Positions 25,968 through 35,655 of a stretch of DNA of 64,000 nucleotides are shown piece after piece. The position numbers were made by a program, and so were the translations under genes. The stretch spans positions 3,105,001 to 3,169,000 of the forward strand of contig NZ_JACXXJ020000005.1 of NCBI RefSeq assembly GCF_014926405.1, written 5' to 3'. Positions within the stretch are counted from its first letter, which is position 1. Every line of letters starts with the position of its first letter. This DNA comes from Agrobacterium vitis. GTDB taxonomy: Bacteria; Pseudomonadota; Alphaproteobacteria; Rhizobiales; Rhizobiaceae. The notes beneath the pieces are model-generated. The model had not been told where the DNA came from. It made no database searches and worked only from the letters and a program-made list of their open reading frames with translations.

Positions 25968-26726
25968 ATGCAACCAATGGATATGAGAGGGCTCAGCCCG
26001 GCACCAGTCACTGCTTTCACCCGCGATGGTGAGGTCGATTATGCTGCCAATATCCGTATTGCCAAATGGCTTGCACGAATGGACGGCGTGAAAAGCCTTG
26101 TCATTCTTGGCCATGCTGGCGAAGGTACTTTTCTGACGGAAGAAGAGCGATTGAAGCTCATCCGCACCTATGTAGAGGCGGTTGATGGTCGGATTCCGAT
26201 CATTGCTGGTATCACCGGTGAAGGCACCCGGGTCGCGGCGGAAGAAGCCAAGAAGTGCAAGGCAGCCGGGGCAACTGGCGCACTTGTTTATCCCAACCAC
26301 GGCTGGCTCCGTTTCGGCTTCCAGAAGGGCGCCCCGCAGGATCGCTACAAGGCGATCTGGCAGGAATCCGGCCTGCAATGCATTCTCTTCCAGTATCCGG
26401 ATGCGACCAAAGCATCCTACGACCTGGACACCCAGCTTGCCATCGCGACCCAGGATGGGGTCGTTGCCACCAAAAACGGTGTGCGCAACATGAAGCGCTG
26501 GTATGTTGAGATCCCCGAGCTCAAAAAGGCCAATCCCAATCTGCAAATCCTGAGCTGCCACGACGAATGGCTGCTGCCGACCATGTTCGATGTTGATGGC
26601 CTGCTCGTTGGTTATGGAAATATCGCACCAGAACTCCTGATCGACCTGATCAAGGCGGGCAAGGCGCAGAACTATCCCGAAGCACGCAAGCTTTTCGAGC
26701 AACTCCTTCCGGTTACACGAGCCGTG
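25968..26726 (+). pseudogene. dihydrodipicolinate-synthase-family aldolase, 5' part (split by IS)
   Basis: The first 253 codons of a DapA-superfamily aldolase/dehydratase. The Schiff-base lysine is in VVATKNGVRN and the catalytic tyrosine in LFQYPDAT; HAGEGTFLTEEERLKLI matches the usual G-E-x-x-x-L-T region. The gene is cut at 26726 by an IS21-family element and resumes in frame at 29214. Joined, it would give 315 residues, a normal family length. The substrate is unknown; LacI and MFS neighbours suggest a sugar-acid or hydroxy-acid pathway. As it stands the product lacks its C-terminal helices and is probably inactive. Confidence 0.88.
26721..26726. repeat. left target-site duplication of the IS21 element
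   Basis: GCCGTG directly before the element; the same six bases follow it at 29208-29213. Removing the element and one copy restores the aldolase reading frame exactly. Confidence 0.88.
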
Positions 26727-26824
26727 TGTGTTCCGGCGTGCAAAATTGACCCCATTAGCGGGGTAATCGGCGTCCAATTTTGACCCCCTTCGGATTTATC
26801 TGACCATCCGTCTTTTGACGGCGG

Positions 26825-28336
26825 ATGGAGAGGGAGTTGAAGCGAGTGGATACGATTGCGCGCGTCCGGCGGGCCTTTCATGTTCAAGGTTGGTCGATGA
26901 AGAAGATCGCCCGTGAACTGCATGTTTCCCGCAACACGGTCCGCAAGATATTGCGCAGCGACGAGACCGACTTCTCCTACGAGCGCGAGCGGCAGCCTTT
27001 GCCAAAGACGGGGGCCTGGCAGGCGGAGATCGAGCGGTTTCTTGCGACGAACGAAGGCAGGCCATCGCGCGAACGGCTAACGCTGATCCGGATTTACGAG
27101 GAGCTTCGAGCGCTCGGATATGACGGCAGCTATGATGCGATCCGCCGTTACGCCAAGGGTTGGGCGAAGAACCGGGGATCAGCGACGGCGCAGGCCTATG
27201 TGCCGCTCTACTATGCACCCGGCGAAGCCTACCAGTTCGACTGGAGCCACGAGATCGTGCTGATCAACGGCACGACGACGACCGTGAAGGTTGCTCATGT
27301 CCGGCTCTGCCACAGCCGCATGATGTTTGCACGTGCCTATATGCGCGAGAGCCAGGAGATGGTGTTTGACGCCCACGACAAGGCGTTTGCCTTCTTCCGT
27401 GGTACCTGCACGCGTGGCATCTACGATAACATGAAGACGGCGGTGGAGGCGGTGTTCGTGGGCAAGGAGCGGCTATACAATCGCCGCTTTCTGCAGATGT
27501 GCAGCCACTACCTTGTTCAGCCTGTCGCCTGCACCCCGGCGTCTGGTTGGGAGAAGGGCCAGGTCGAGAACCAGGTTGGCCTGGTGCGCGAACGCTTCTT
27601 CACGCCGCGCCTGAGGGTTAAGAGCCTTGAGGAATTGAACGTTTGGCTGCTCGACAAATGCGTCGCCTATGCCAAAGCGCATAACCATCCGGAACAGGCC
27701 GACCAGACGATCTGGCAGATGTTCGAAGCCGAACGCAGCAGCCTCGTCCCCTATGTCGGTCCGTTCGACGGCTTTCACTGCGTTCCGGCCTCGGTCTCGA
27801 AGACCTGCACGGTCCGTTTCGACAATAACAAATACTCGGTCCTCTCAACGGCTGTCGGCCGCCCGGTCGAAGTCCACGCCTATGCCGACCGGATTGTGGT
27901 CAAGCAGGATGGCACGGTCATCGCCGAACATCGGCGCAGCTTCGGCCGCGGCGAGACGGTCTATGATCCCTGGCATTATGTGCCTGTCCTGGCCCGTAAA
28001 CCCGGCGCTCTTCGCAATGGCGCGCCGTTCCGCGACTGGGTAATGCCGGCGGCGATGGAGAAGGTCCGCAAGCGATTGAAGACAGTCGATGACGGCGATC
28101 GGCAAATGGTCACCATTCTCGGATGCGTACCGGGCGACGGTATCACGACCGTTGAGGCCGCCTGCCAGGAGGCGCTTGATCAGGGCGTCTGCTCGGCTGC
28201 CGTCATCCTCAACATACTGGCGCGGCGTCGTGATCCTGCTCCGGCTGCGCCCCTGCAAATCCCCGATGCACTGCGGCTGACCCATGAGCCGGTCGCCGAT
28301 TGCGCTCGCTATGACAGCCTCAGGAGGGCAAGCTGA
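26825..28336 (+). CDS. istA: IS21-family transposase IstA
   Basis: A 503-residue DDE transposase. The N-terminal helix-turn-helix ([20 protein letters not shown]) recognises the multiple end repeats. The catalytic acids lie in QFDWSHE (about D139), IYDNMKTAV (about D201) and [11 protein letters not shown] (about E248). It makes the strand-transfer reaction together with IstB. The stop shares a base with the istB start. Full length with no interruptions. Confidence 0.94.
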   Translation: MERELKRVDTIARVRRAFHVQGWSMKKIARELHVSRNTVRKILRSDETDFSYERERQPLPKTGAWQAEIERFLATNEGRPSRERLTLIRIYEELRALGYDGSYDAIRRYAKGWAKNRGSATAQAYVPLYYAPGEAYQFDWSHEIVLINGTTTTVKVAHVRLCHSRMMFARAYMRESQEMVFDAHDKAFAFFRGTCTRGIYDNMKTAVEAVFVGKERLYNRRFLQMCSHYLVQPVACTPASGWEKGQVENQVGLVRERFFTPRLRVKSLEELNVWLLDKCVAYAKAHNHPEQADQTIWQMFEAERSSLVPYVGPFDGFHCVPASVSKTCTVRFDNNKYSVLSTAVGRPVEVHAYADRIVVKQDGTVIAEHRRSFGRGETVYDPWHYVPVLARKPGALRNGAPFRDWVMPAAMEKVRKRLKTVDDGDRQMVTILGCVPGDGITTVEAACQEALDQGVCSAAVILNILARRRDPAPAAPLQIPDALRLTHEPVADCARYDSLRRAS

Positions 28337-29070
28337 TGGAACGCACACAGGTTCTGGAATTGATGAGCACCTTGAAGCTCTACGGCATGCGCAGCGCCTA
28401 TGACGAGGTCATGGGCAACGGCATCAAGCGCCAGCATGAGCCGCCGCGTATCGTTGGCGATCTTCTGCAGTCCGAGATCGCCGAGAAGCAGGCCCGCTCC
28501 ATCCGCTACCAGCTCAGCATCGCCAAGCTGCCGCTCGCCAAGGATATCGACGACTTCGACTTCACCAACACGCCCGTCAATGAAGGCCTTGTCCGCGACC
28601 TGGCCACCGGAGCCTTTGTTGCCGATCAGCGCAATGTTGTTCTCGTCGGAGGCACGGGCACCGGCAAGAGCCACCTGGCCATCGCGATCGCCCGCGCGCT
28701 CATCCGCAACGGCACACGCGGGCGCTTCTACAATGTCGTCGACTTGGTCAATCGGCTGGAGACGGAGACGCGCAGCGGCAAGCAGGGCCGGACGGCGGAC
28801 TATCTCAACCGCCTCGACTTCATCATCCTCGACGAACTCGGATACCTGCCATTCGCCCAGGCCGGCGGCCAGCTTCTGTTCCACCTGATCAGCAGGCTCT
28901 ACGAGCGCACATCCATCATAGTCACCACCAACCTGGCATTCGGCGAATGGCCAACCGTCTTCGGCGACGCCAAGATGACCACCGCGCTCCTCGACAGGCT
29001 CACCCATCACTGCGAGATCGTCGAAACCGGCAACGAGTCCTGGCGCTTCAAAAACCGCTCTCAAAGCTAA
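28336..29070 (+). CDS. istB: IS21-family helper ATPase IstB
   Basis: A 244-residue AAA+ ATPase, DnaC-like. Walker A is [11 protein letters not shown] (about 99-109) and Walker B is [12 protein letters not shown]. It assembles on DNA and delivers target to IstA. Start overlaps istA's stop (TGATG). Full length. Confidence 0.94.
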   Translation: MERTQVLELMSTLKLYGMRSAYDEVMGNGIKRQHEPPRIVGDLLQSEIAEKQARSIRYQLSIAKLPLAKDIDDFDFTNTPVNEGLVRDLATGAFVADQRNVVLVGGTGTGKSHLAIAIARALIRNGTRGRFYNVVDLVNRLETETRSGKQGRTADYLNRLDFIILDELGYLPFAQAGGQLLFHLISRLYERTSIIVTTNLAFGEWPTVFGDAKMTTALLDRLTHHCEIVETGNESWRFKNRSQS

Positions 29071-29207
29071 AGCCGAAGAGCCCCATCACCCGCACCTGTT
29101 TCGCCCTCTGCAACCCCGGCCAGCGCCGGGCGATCCAGGTGCTGATCGTCAACACGGGGGTCAACATTGGACGCCGATATGGGGTCAACTTTCCGCGCCG
29201 ATTGACA

Positions 29208-29213
29208 GCCGTG
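29208..29213. repeat. right target-site duplication of the IS21 element
   Basis: GCCGTG directly after the element, identical to 26721-26726. Confidence 0.88.
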
Positions 29214-29402
29214 TACCATCGAGGTTCTCACATGGAGGGCACCGTGGCCCTTAAGCTCGGTCTCGTCCATCGTGGTGTCCTGGAGCACGCCACGATCCGC
29301 GAGCCCCTGAAGAATCTCGGCGAGAAGGCCGAAGCTGAAATCTTTGCGGCCTTCGATGCTGCCGGTATTGGCCGCGTTGAGCAACTGATGGCGGCTGAAT
29401 AG
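29214..29402 (+). pseudogene. dihydrodipicolinate-synthase-family aldolase, 3' part
   Basis: The remaining 62 codons of the interrupted aldolase, beginning YHRGSHMEGTVALKLGLV and ending with a stop at 29402. It continues the frame of the 5' part exactly when the IS and one GCCGTG copy are removed. The text RGVLEHATIREPLKNL matches the usual C-terminal helices of DapA-like enzymes, which often read xxRxPLxxL. Confidence 0.85.
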
Positions 29403-29722
29403 TCAGCAATTCCCTGCTTCTCATATCAAGGCTTGACGATGCACTCGCATCTTCGCCTTGAGGGCAACAAAGGAATACGAACGGTCATTCCACTGATCGT
29501 TCGTATCAGGCGGGGGCATTCCAAGGGGAGGACATTGCGGCCGCATCTGGGAGTGATGCGCCGCATCCGCACCGACTGCCAGGCTTGGTGCGTCTTTCGC
29601 CATGAAGAGCCGCGTCCTCCGGGTTCTTGGTCATCCTGTGTCCAACGATCCGGAAGTCGAGACAATCAACGCGTAGGTTCGACGCCAGGCTGGGAGAATG
29701 GGCCAGGCAGAGGGAGGATATC
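29403..29722 (+). other. gap between the aldolase and the MFS gene
   Basis: No convincing gene in 320 bases. A perfect 9-base inverted repeat ATACGAACG (29475-29483) / CGTTCGTAT (29498-29506) with a 14-base centre could be an operator. A 24-codon frame (MKSRVLRVLGHPV... from 29602) is too short to judge. Confidence 0.4.
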
Positions 29723-31105
29723 ATGAATATTGAACAACGGATCACAGCAGCGGCGCCGCTTGTTGACCCGCAAGCTGAAATCAGTGCGCGCCTTGAAAGG
29801 CTGCCGGTCACCCGCGAGGTTTTCTGGGCACGGAACATTGTCGGCGCTGCAACCTTTTTTGACGGCTACACCGTGATCGCAATCGCCTATGCCATGCCGG
29901 TCCTGGTTCGCGAGTGGAACCTCACTCCGGGACAAACCGGCATGATCCTGTCTATGGGCTACCTCGGGCAGCTGATTGGCGCGGTCTGCTTCGGTTGGAT
30001 GGCTGAGAAGATTGGCCGCTTGAAAGTTCTGCTGTTCACCATTCTGCTTTTTGTCAGCATGGATATCGCGTGCTTGTTTGCGGCAGGTGCTGGCATGATG
30101 ATGGCATTCCGGTTCGTACAAGGAATTGGTACCGGCGGTGAAGTACCGGTCGCCAGCGCTTATATCAACGAGTTGATTGGCTCTAAAGGGCGCGGCAGGT
30201 TCTTTCTGTTGTACGAGGTCATGTTTCTGCTTGGCCTGGTGGGCGCAGGCTTGATCGGATACTTCATGGTTCCGCTCTATGGCTGGAAAGCGATGTTCGT
30301 CGTCGGCCTGGTTCCCGCAATTTTGATGATCCCGCTACGATGGTTCCTGCATGAATCTCCTCGTTGGTTGGTTGCCAATGGTCGGTACGAAGACGCTGAT
30401 CGTATCGTCTCCAAGTTGGAGAACAGCGCTAGGGCCGCCGGCAACGAACTGCCTGAGCCAAAAATCGTCGCCGCGCCCATGCGTCGCAAATCCGACTGGC
30501 GCGAGCTGTTTCAGGGTATTTATCTTAAGCGCACATTGTCGATATGGGCCATGTGGTTCTGCGCTTATATGGTGGCCAATGGCACGATCACCTGGCTTCC
30601 AACCCTCTATCGCCAGACATTCAATCTCCCGCTTGAAACGAGTATCCTCTACGGCTTTATCACCTCTGTCGGTGGTGTAATCGCAGCCATTATCTGCGCA
30701 TTTCTCATCGACAAAGTGGGACGTAAACGCTGGTACACCGGTGCACTTCTGATCGCCCCGATCCCGCTGTTTATTCTCGCCTGGCTAGGAGCGACCTCAG
30801 CGGTTCAGGTTCTGGTCCTTGCGGGACTTGCCTACGCCATTGTCCAGACGGTGACGTTTTCGCTGTATCTTTATTCCTCGGAGATCTACCCGACACGTCT
30901 GCGTGCTATCGGCACGGGCACAGGCAGCGCCTGGTTACGGCTCGGATCTTCTGCCGGCCCTATTGCTGTCGGCTGGGTTATGTCGTCGATGGGAATCCAA
31001 TATGTATTCGGGGCCTTCGCGGTAATTCTGCTGGTAGGCGCTCTCGTGACAGCTCTCTTCGCGGTAGAGACTAAAGACCGCGTTCTTGAGGAACTCTCCC
31101 CCTGA
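29723..31105 (+). CDS. MFS transporter, AAHS/sugar-porter type
   Basis: A 460-residue carrier with 12 membrane segments. The loop 2-3 motif GWMAEKIGRLKVL and the loop 8-9 counterpart IDKVGRKRWYT are typical of the metabolite:H+ symporter / sugar-porter branch, as is ESPRWLVANGR after helix 6. It probably imports the acid or sugar acid used by the interrupted aldolase, since it follows it in the same direction. ATG 29723 has GGGAGGA upstream. The true substrate cannot be read from sequence. Confidence 0.82.
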   Translation: MNIEQRITAAAPLVDPQAEISARLERLPVTREVFWARNIVGAATFFDGYTVIAIAYAMPVLVREWNLTPGQTGMILSMGYLGQLIGAVCFGWMAEKIGRLKVLLFTILLFVSMDIACLFAAGAGMMMAFRFVQGIGTGGEVPVASAYINELIGSKGRGRFFLLYEVMFLLGLVGAGLIGYFMVPLYGWKAMFVVGLVPAILMIPLRWFLHESPRWLVANGRYEDADRIVSKLENSARAAGNELPEPKIVAAPMRRKSDWRELFQGIYLKRTLSIWAMWFCAYMVANGTITWLPTLYRQTFNLPLETSILYGFITSVGGVIAAIICAFLIDKVGRKRWYTGALLIAPIPLFILAWLGATSAVQVLVLAGLAYAIVQTVTFSLYLYSSEIYPTRLRAIGTGTGSAWLRLGSSAGPIAVGWVMSSMGIQYVFGAFAVILLVGALVTALFAVETKDRVLEELSP

Positions 31106-31232
31106 CACTGCTACTCTGGATGGCTTGGCGACCACCGCCAAGTCATTTGGCGATTTTTCTACTCATGGCATCCATTTCAAGATGCCGCACTGTGAACCAT
31201 CCCACCTTTTGGACCAACAGAAGTTTCGATAT

Positions 31233-31337
31233 TCAGCATTCGCCATGCTTGCGGCAAAGCTCAGAGACCGGCGTGCCTGCCTCATGCTCCTTCAATATCC
31301 CGATAATCTGCTCGTCTGTGAAACGGTTGCGCTTCAT
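31233..31337 (-). pseudogene. IS3-family orfA remnant
   Basis: The minus strand from ATG 31337 reads MKRNRFTDEQIIGILKEHEA followed by GTPVSELCRKHG, the standard opening of IS3-family (IS407-like) OrfA, then a stop at 31233. Shifted frames carry a few more matching residues toward 31160. It is a decayed end of an insertion sequence at the left edge of the AT-rich cluster. Confidence 0.82.
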
Positions 31338-31928
31338 TCTCTGGTCCTCTCAATGGGCCAGAGCTTACTTCAAAATGGATTAGTTCAGCGGGGCAAGGTC
31401 ACAAGGACAGGGTCGAGAAGATGGATTATTTGAACCTGCTCGAGGCCGTCCTCGCAGAGGAGGAGACTTCATGGCGCCGGTTACAAGTCTCAGTGGTTGC
31501 GGGGGCTCGCAACTACCGATACCGACATTCGTTGCAGGTTGCCGTCTGAACTACATCGCATCCCCGCAACCAATGCCGGCATAAAGCCTTATCGTCCAAG
31601 TCTAAAAAGTACTCACGGCTGAATGGCAGACCACAGAGAACCCCGTAAGCAGATCGCGCTGGGGCTTTTTTTGCGTTGCATTGCAACAGGAGGATAATCC
31701 AGGCATCAGTCGTCGTTGATCAAGCTCTCGTGGTGTCCGATCGAACACCTGTTTGTCGCTCATAAAATAAGCACCCCCAACGAGAAATCGATGCATTTTT
31801 GTGCATCGCAGCATGCAAATTCAATCATTGATTGTCAGATGAACCTTCGCGAACATAGTCAAGCTGTGCACAGGAGAGAAATTTATCCCATAGCGGTTAA
31901 GTAGGCATTGTAACCTTGGAGACTTCTG
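31338..31928 (+). other. upstream region of the biosynthetic-type cluster
   Basis: About 590 bases without a convincing gene. A 42-codon frame (31421-31549, MDYLNLLEAVLAEE...) may be an IS-derived scrap. CCCC...GGGG followed by CTTTTTTT near 31634-31675 could end leftward-origin transcripts. CGATGCA (31789-31795)/TGCATCG (31802-31808) and the perfect 13-base palindrome CAATCATTGATTG (31822-31834) lie 90-140 bases before the first gene and are candidate operators. Confidence 0.45.
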
Positions 31929-33214
31929 ATGCCACATACTTCAGCGAATGGTAAGAAGCATATCAGAAACATTATCAATTATGAAGAAATTGAAGAAAAC
32001 CTACGAAATTACCAATTATATGCAAACATATGGCTAGAAGAATCGTGGGAGCGTGCAAAAAATACAAAATTTTATTCAGGAATTGGAGATTTTTCGCCAG
32101 AGCATTTCTCATCCTTACCGGTTGTTCCAAAGGGTGTTTTTAAAACGTTCTCCTTCGATTTTGAAAACACGAACATCCACGGAATTCTGAAGTACTACGA
32201 AACTTCTGGAACCACTGGCCGACCCACGCCAACGAAACGAACGCAGTTAGACTTAGCATGGAACTATGCAGGTGTCGCGCTGCTTTGGTCTGAGATTGTC
32301 AGCGCCGATGATCGCTCCGTTATCCTGCTCCCATCTGATATTGCTCCGATCGGCGACCTTGTAGCTGGTTGCTGCGAAATCATCGGCTGTGTGACGGCGC
32401 GTGCATATCCATTCACGCAAGGTATGGTCACATGGGACCGCTTGGAGGCGTTATTCCAGAGCTTCCAGCCAACTGTCGTTTGGTCTTCTCCCGGTACACT
32501 TCTTCAATTCACGCGTATCCTAAGGCAGCGTGGGACGTTCGACGAAGTGTCTAGGCACGTAACAAAAATCATGCTTTCCGGAGAAGTTGTTACGAAAGGT
32601 TTGAAAGAGTCTCTTGAGAACTGGTGGTCTGCAAAAGTTTTTAATGCGAGTTACGGGTCAACTGAGACTGGGACTATTGCAGCTGTCGGCGCAAATGGTG
32701 ATCTCAATGTCCTTCAATATTCGTTTCTGTGCGAGATCATGAAACCAGACGGGTCGATTGAGCCAATGTCAGCGGGGGCTGAAGGTGAACTGATTATATC
32801 TTCTCTGCACGGCTATGCCCGACCGTTTCTCCGTCTCGGTACCGGCGATATGGTCCGGATTCTGCCCCGATTAATGAACTGTACCGCCTGCAAATTCTCG
32901 GGAGACGAGAGGAGACGATCTCGATTGGAGGCAGGGAATACCTCGCGGGTGATATAGAAGATCTTATTTATCAAGTCCCGGATGTCACGGGCTATCTCAT
33001 CCAGACCGCAGACGGAGAAGCTTCACGGATTGTTCTTGAACAACTCCCTCGTGGAGCCTCGTTCGATGATATCCGAAACTCGGCGCAGGAGCTTCTGCTA
33101 ACCTCAAACATCGAAGTCCAGATCGACGTCGTTAGTCAATTGCCCGTGACCACGAAAAGCGGCGCAGGTCTAAAAAACTGGAAGAAATCCAACATCGTTC
33201 GAGTAAGCCAATGA
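31929..33214 (+). pseudogene. PaaK-like adenylate-forming ligase, apparent frameshift
   Basis: A phenylacetate-CoA-ligase-like adenylating enzyme that would activate a carboxylic acid as acyl-AMP. The P-loop is ETSGTTGRPT (91-100), the second ATP motif YGSTETG (about 243) and the third LRLGTGDM. After CCCC at 32865-32868 the frame shifts; adding one C gives an unbroken continuation (ELYRLQILGRREETISIGGR...) to a stop at 33214 with the family's C-terminal region intact. The true stop then overlaps the next start (ATGA). Without the correction it stops at 32957, missing the C-terminal domain. A sequencing error or phase variation is possible. Confidence 0.8.
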
Positions 33215-34956
33215 TCCAGCCAGCAACATTATCTGCAAGCGAAGGATTTCGTTTCCTCCGAACGACTGATGGGGGAGCTGGCACAGGCAGTTCTGACCTT
33301 TGGGCGACCTATGCCGCAATCCGAACCTTAACCTGGCTCAAACGGCCGCCGAGTGCGGAACGGTCTGAAGAGATAAGCTCCTACGTTATCTCATGCCAAA
33401 ATCCCGACGGTAGTTTCTCGTGGCAGAGAGGATTGCCTTCAGACATTTGGGCGACATTCTATTGCACACAGGCTTTAGGCGACATCGGCGTCGAGATCAA
33501 GCCCACCAGTTCATTGATCGATTGGTTACATTCTCTCCAGTCACCGGAGGGCGGTTTCGCTATGAAGCCGGGACAGACTCCAGACGTCTGGGCCACCTAT
33601 TATGCGACACGGGTATTTCGTGAGATCGTGGGGGTTCCCGTTCCCAATGTCGAAAAGTTAGCCAAATGGTTGTCTGGTCTTCAGTGTTCCAATGGCGGAT
33701 TGGCATGGAATCCTGCCAGCGCGGGGGTAGACACAAGGGCGACCTACTACGCGGTTCATGCAAAGCATGTTGCTGGAATCGTAGAGCCTATATGGAACGT
33801 ATCGGATTTGGTCTCCTGGCTCCAGTCGATGCAAGATCCAGTCGGCGGTTTCCGATTTGGGCCAGAATATAAGCCATGCCTTTGGGCGACATTTCGAGCA
33901 ACTCGCGCACTAACAAAGGTTGATGCAAGGCCCCTTGACGTTACCAAATGCCGAGACTGGATTCTTCAAAGGTATAATGGTCGAGGGTTTGTCCGATGGG
34001 AGGATTATCAGGCCACAGATGTCTGGGCCAATTTTTCTGCCGTAGGTGCTTTGCAAGCAATAGGAGTAGACGTTTCGGCGTCGGTTACTGCGGCGGTCGA
34101 GTCTACCATTGAGCAGTTTGGGATTTCAGGAGGCGGATACACCTATCGGGAACCGGTAGCAGCCGGTGATGCGTTAACAACAGCATCAGCTTTAATTCAT
34201 GCATATAATCAACAGGATACTTCGAGCGTTGACGTCCTTTCAATGTGGCTGAGAAGGGCCCATATGCCTTGGGAAGATGGCATCATGTACATGCCGGGGC
34301 GTGGAGCTGAAGTGCGCTGCACTCTTTGGGCAATCGCATCGCTAGGGTATATTGGACGCAAATTGGACTCTCCGCCAAGAGTCGCCAAATGGATTGGGGA
34401 ACTTCAAAATCCGGATGGTGGATTCGGCTATTGGCAAGGCCGTGGCTCCGATCTTGTTTCAACGAGCGCGGCGGTTTCGATTCTTTATTTGCTTGGAAAC
34501 GATATCTCGCAAACGATTGATGTCAGACAACTATCGATGTTCGTGAGGAGTTGCCTCAGAGGAACATGGGCGTCGAATATACCCGGCGGCCCAATGAACA
34601 CCTCGGCGTCAGCGCAAGCAAGTCGCCTCCTATGGATTTTGGGTGAGTTTCAAGCAAGCAAGACCTTGCTCACCGGGCTGAACGGTCGCGTCCGGCTCGG
34701 AGGATATTTCGAACAGGACGGCGGATTGCCAACACTGTATGCAACCTACCAAGCTGCGCTGGCTCTATCGGAACAAGCGCAGCCTTTATCCCCTCAGCTT
34801 TCCCGTTTTTTGGACCGGCTGTGCTCTCCAAGTGGGGTAATCGGATGGACGCCCATGGGCGCCATTCGACAAGATCCGCTAGTGATCCCGCTGTACTCTC
34901 TTCTTCGGCGAAAGCTGCGAGAACCGGCTTTTCGCCTTCCACCGTTAGTCTTGTGA
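33211..34956 (+). CDS. alpha/alpha-toroid repeat protein (prenyltransferase/squalene-cyclase-like)
   Basis: A 581-residue protein built of about nine repeats of 47-50 residues, each with QxxxGGF followed by xDxWATYYAxRAL (for example SDLWATYAAIR near 28, SDIWATFYCTQ near 78, PDVWATYYATR near 125). These QW-like repeats mark the alpha/alpha-barrel of terpene cyclases and protein prenyltransferase beta subunits. The DxDD acid motif of class II cyclases is absent, and I see no clear zinc triad, so the function is open. There is no signal peptide. It overlaps the upstream ligase by ATGA and is followed after 6 bases by the tautomerase gene. Confidence 0.72.
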   Translation: MIQPATLSASEGFRFLRTTDGGAGTGSSDLWATYAAIRTLTWLKRPPSAERSEEISSYVISCQNPDGSFSWQRGLPSDIWATFYCTQALGDIGVEIKPTSSLIDWLHSLQSPEGGFAMKPGQTPDVWATYYATRVFREIVGVPVPNVEKLAKWLSGLQCSNGGLAWNPASAGVDTRATYYAVHAKHVAGIVEPIWNVSDLVSWLQSMQDPVGGFRFGPEYKPCLWATFRATRALTKVDARPLDVTKCRDWILQRYNGRGFVRWEDYQATDVWANFSAVGALQAIGVDVSASVTAAVESTIEQFGISGGGYTYREPVAAGDALTTASALIHAYNQQDTSSVDVLSMWLRRAHMPWEDGIMYMPGRGAEVRCTLWAIASLGYIGRKLDSPPRVAKWIGELQNPDGGFGYWQGRGSDLVSTSAAVSILYLLGNDISQTIDVRQLSMFVRSCLRGTWASNIPGGPMNTSASAQASRLLWILGEFQASKTLLTGLNGRVRLGGYFEQDGGLPTLYATYQAALALSEQAQPLSPQLSRFLDRLCSPSGVIGWTPMGAIRQDPLVIPLYSLLRRKLREPAFRLPPLVL

Positions 34957-34962
34957 GACGCC

Positions 34963-35355
34963 ATGCCCACGATTCAAATTAAAAGCGACATTTCGGATCT
35001 AAAAAAACGGCGGAATATATGTAGGAAGATGACGGTGATCTTCGGTCGCCTCGGTGTCGATGTCCGCCATCTATTGATTCTTTGGCAGCCTATAACACAG
35101 GCTGACATTTATCCTGGTCCATTAAGCATTGCTGAGATGAACAAGGCGTGGGCTGGCCCAATAGCCTACGTTAGTGTCGCGATATCGAATGAACGATCCG
35201 ACTCTTGGCGGGCGCAACTGCTCCAAGAGTTGAGTGATCTTTTTGCCGATGGGGGGCGAGGAGAGTACGTTTTCATCGAATTGCTGCCAGTTGCTGCCAG
35301 CGATTTCAGCACCCCAATGTCGAGACAGCATGCACCCCCAAAAGGAGTCGCCTAA
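34963..35355 (+). CDS. tautomerase-superfamily-like protein
   Basis: A 130-residue protein beginning Met-Pro, as in the 4-oxalocrotonate tautomerase/MIF superfamily where Pro after Met is the catalytic base. Two beta-alpha-beta units are apparent: PTIQIKSDISDLKKRRNICR through LLILWQPI, and IAYVSVAISNE through YVFIELLPV, as in fused or MIF-like members. It might isomerise an enol or add across a double bond in the pathway. Its stop overlaps the carrier-protein start. The family call is by eye and moderately sure. Confidence 0.55.
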   Translation: MPTIQIKSDISDLKKRRNICRKMTVIFGRLGVDVRHLLILWQPITQADIYPGPLSIAEMNKAWAGPIAYVSVAISNERSDSWRAQLLQELSDLFADGGRGEYVFIELLPVAASDFSTPMSRQHAPPKGVA

Positions 35356-35636
35356 TGACAGGTGAAGAAATTCGTCGGAAACTGAACCAACAAATCCTAA
35401 GCAACTTTGATGTTGATGCCTCCACGGTCGATGCAAGCCTTCCTTTCACGGAAATTGAGGGATTGAACTACGACAGCCTCCGTGCCTTGGAATTTGTCGA
35501 AATGGTGGAAGCGGCATTCGAGGTTCAGGTCGATCTTTACACCGATGATGTCCAGGTAAACTTTTCGAGCTTTAAAGAACTTGTGCCGTTTTGCGAGCGC
35601 AAAATCGCTGACGCGTCAACGTTACTCGGTCTTTAG
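35355..35636 (+). CDS. acyl/peptidyl carrier protein
   Basis: A 93-residue acidic helical protein with the phosphopantetheine site GLNYDSLRALEFV; Ser41 would carry the arm. The following EMVEAAFEVQVDLYTDDV fits helix II and III of carrier proteins. It is the only carrier in the cluster and lies directly before a short AMP-ligase that is a natural loading partner. Its start overlaps the tautomerase stop by one base. Confidence 0.8.
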   Translation: MTGEEIRRKLNQQILSNFDVDASTVDASLPFTEIEGLNYDSLRALEFVEMVEAAFEVQVDLYTDDVQVNFSSFKELVPFCERKIADASTLLGL

Positions 35637-35655
35637 GCATAGGGGAAATCAGCAA

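Larger units (their letters stand above)
26727..29207 (+). mobile_element. IS21-family insertion sequence, complete, 2481 bp
   Basis: Complete element with both transposase genes (istA, istB, overlapping TGATG). Ends are inverted repeats: the left end (26727-26753) and the complement of the right end (29181-29207) share GGCG, AAA and TTGACCCC and begin TGT. A second internal copy occurs at each end (26768-26787 and 29157-29176), the multiple-repeat ends characteristic of IS21. It is flanked by a 6-bp GCCGTG duplication, within the family's usual 4-8 bp. No frameshifts seen, so it may be active; the intact duplication suggests recent insertion. Confidence 0.93.

Noticed and set aside
29433..29726. 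97-codon frame before the MFS gene
   Set aside because: Arg/Pro/Gly-rich with no family and overlapping the MFS start.
31421..31549. 42-codon frame MDYLNLLEAVLAEE...
   Set aside because: Too short, next to IS debris, no start signal; may be a transposon scrap but cannot be supported.
33211..34956. Reading the toroid protein as a squalene-hopene or ent-copalyl diphosphate cyclase
   Set aside because: No DxDD motif and no prenyl diphosphate genes nearby; only the repeat fold is shared.
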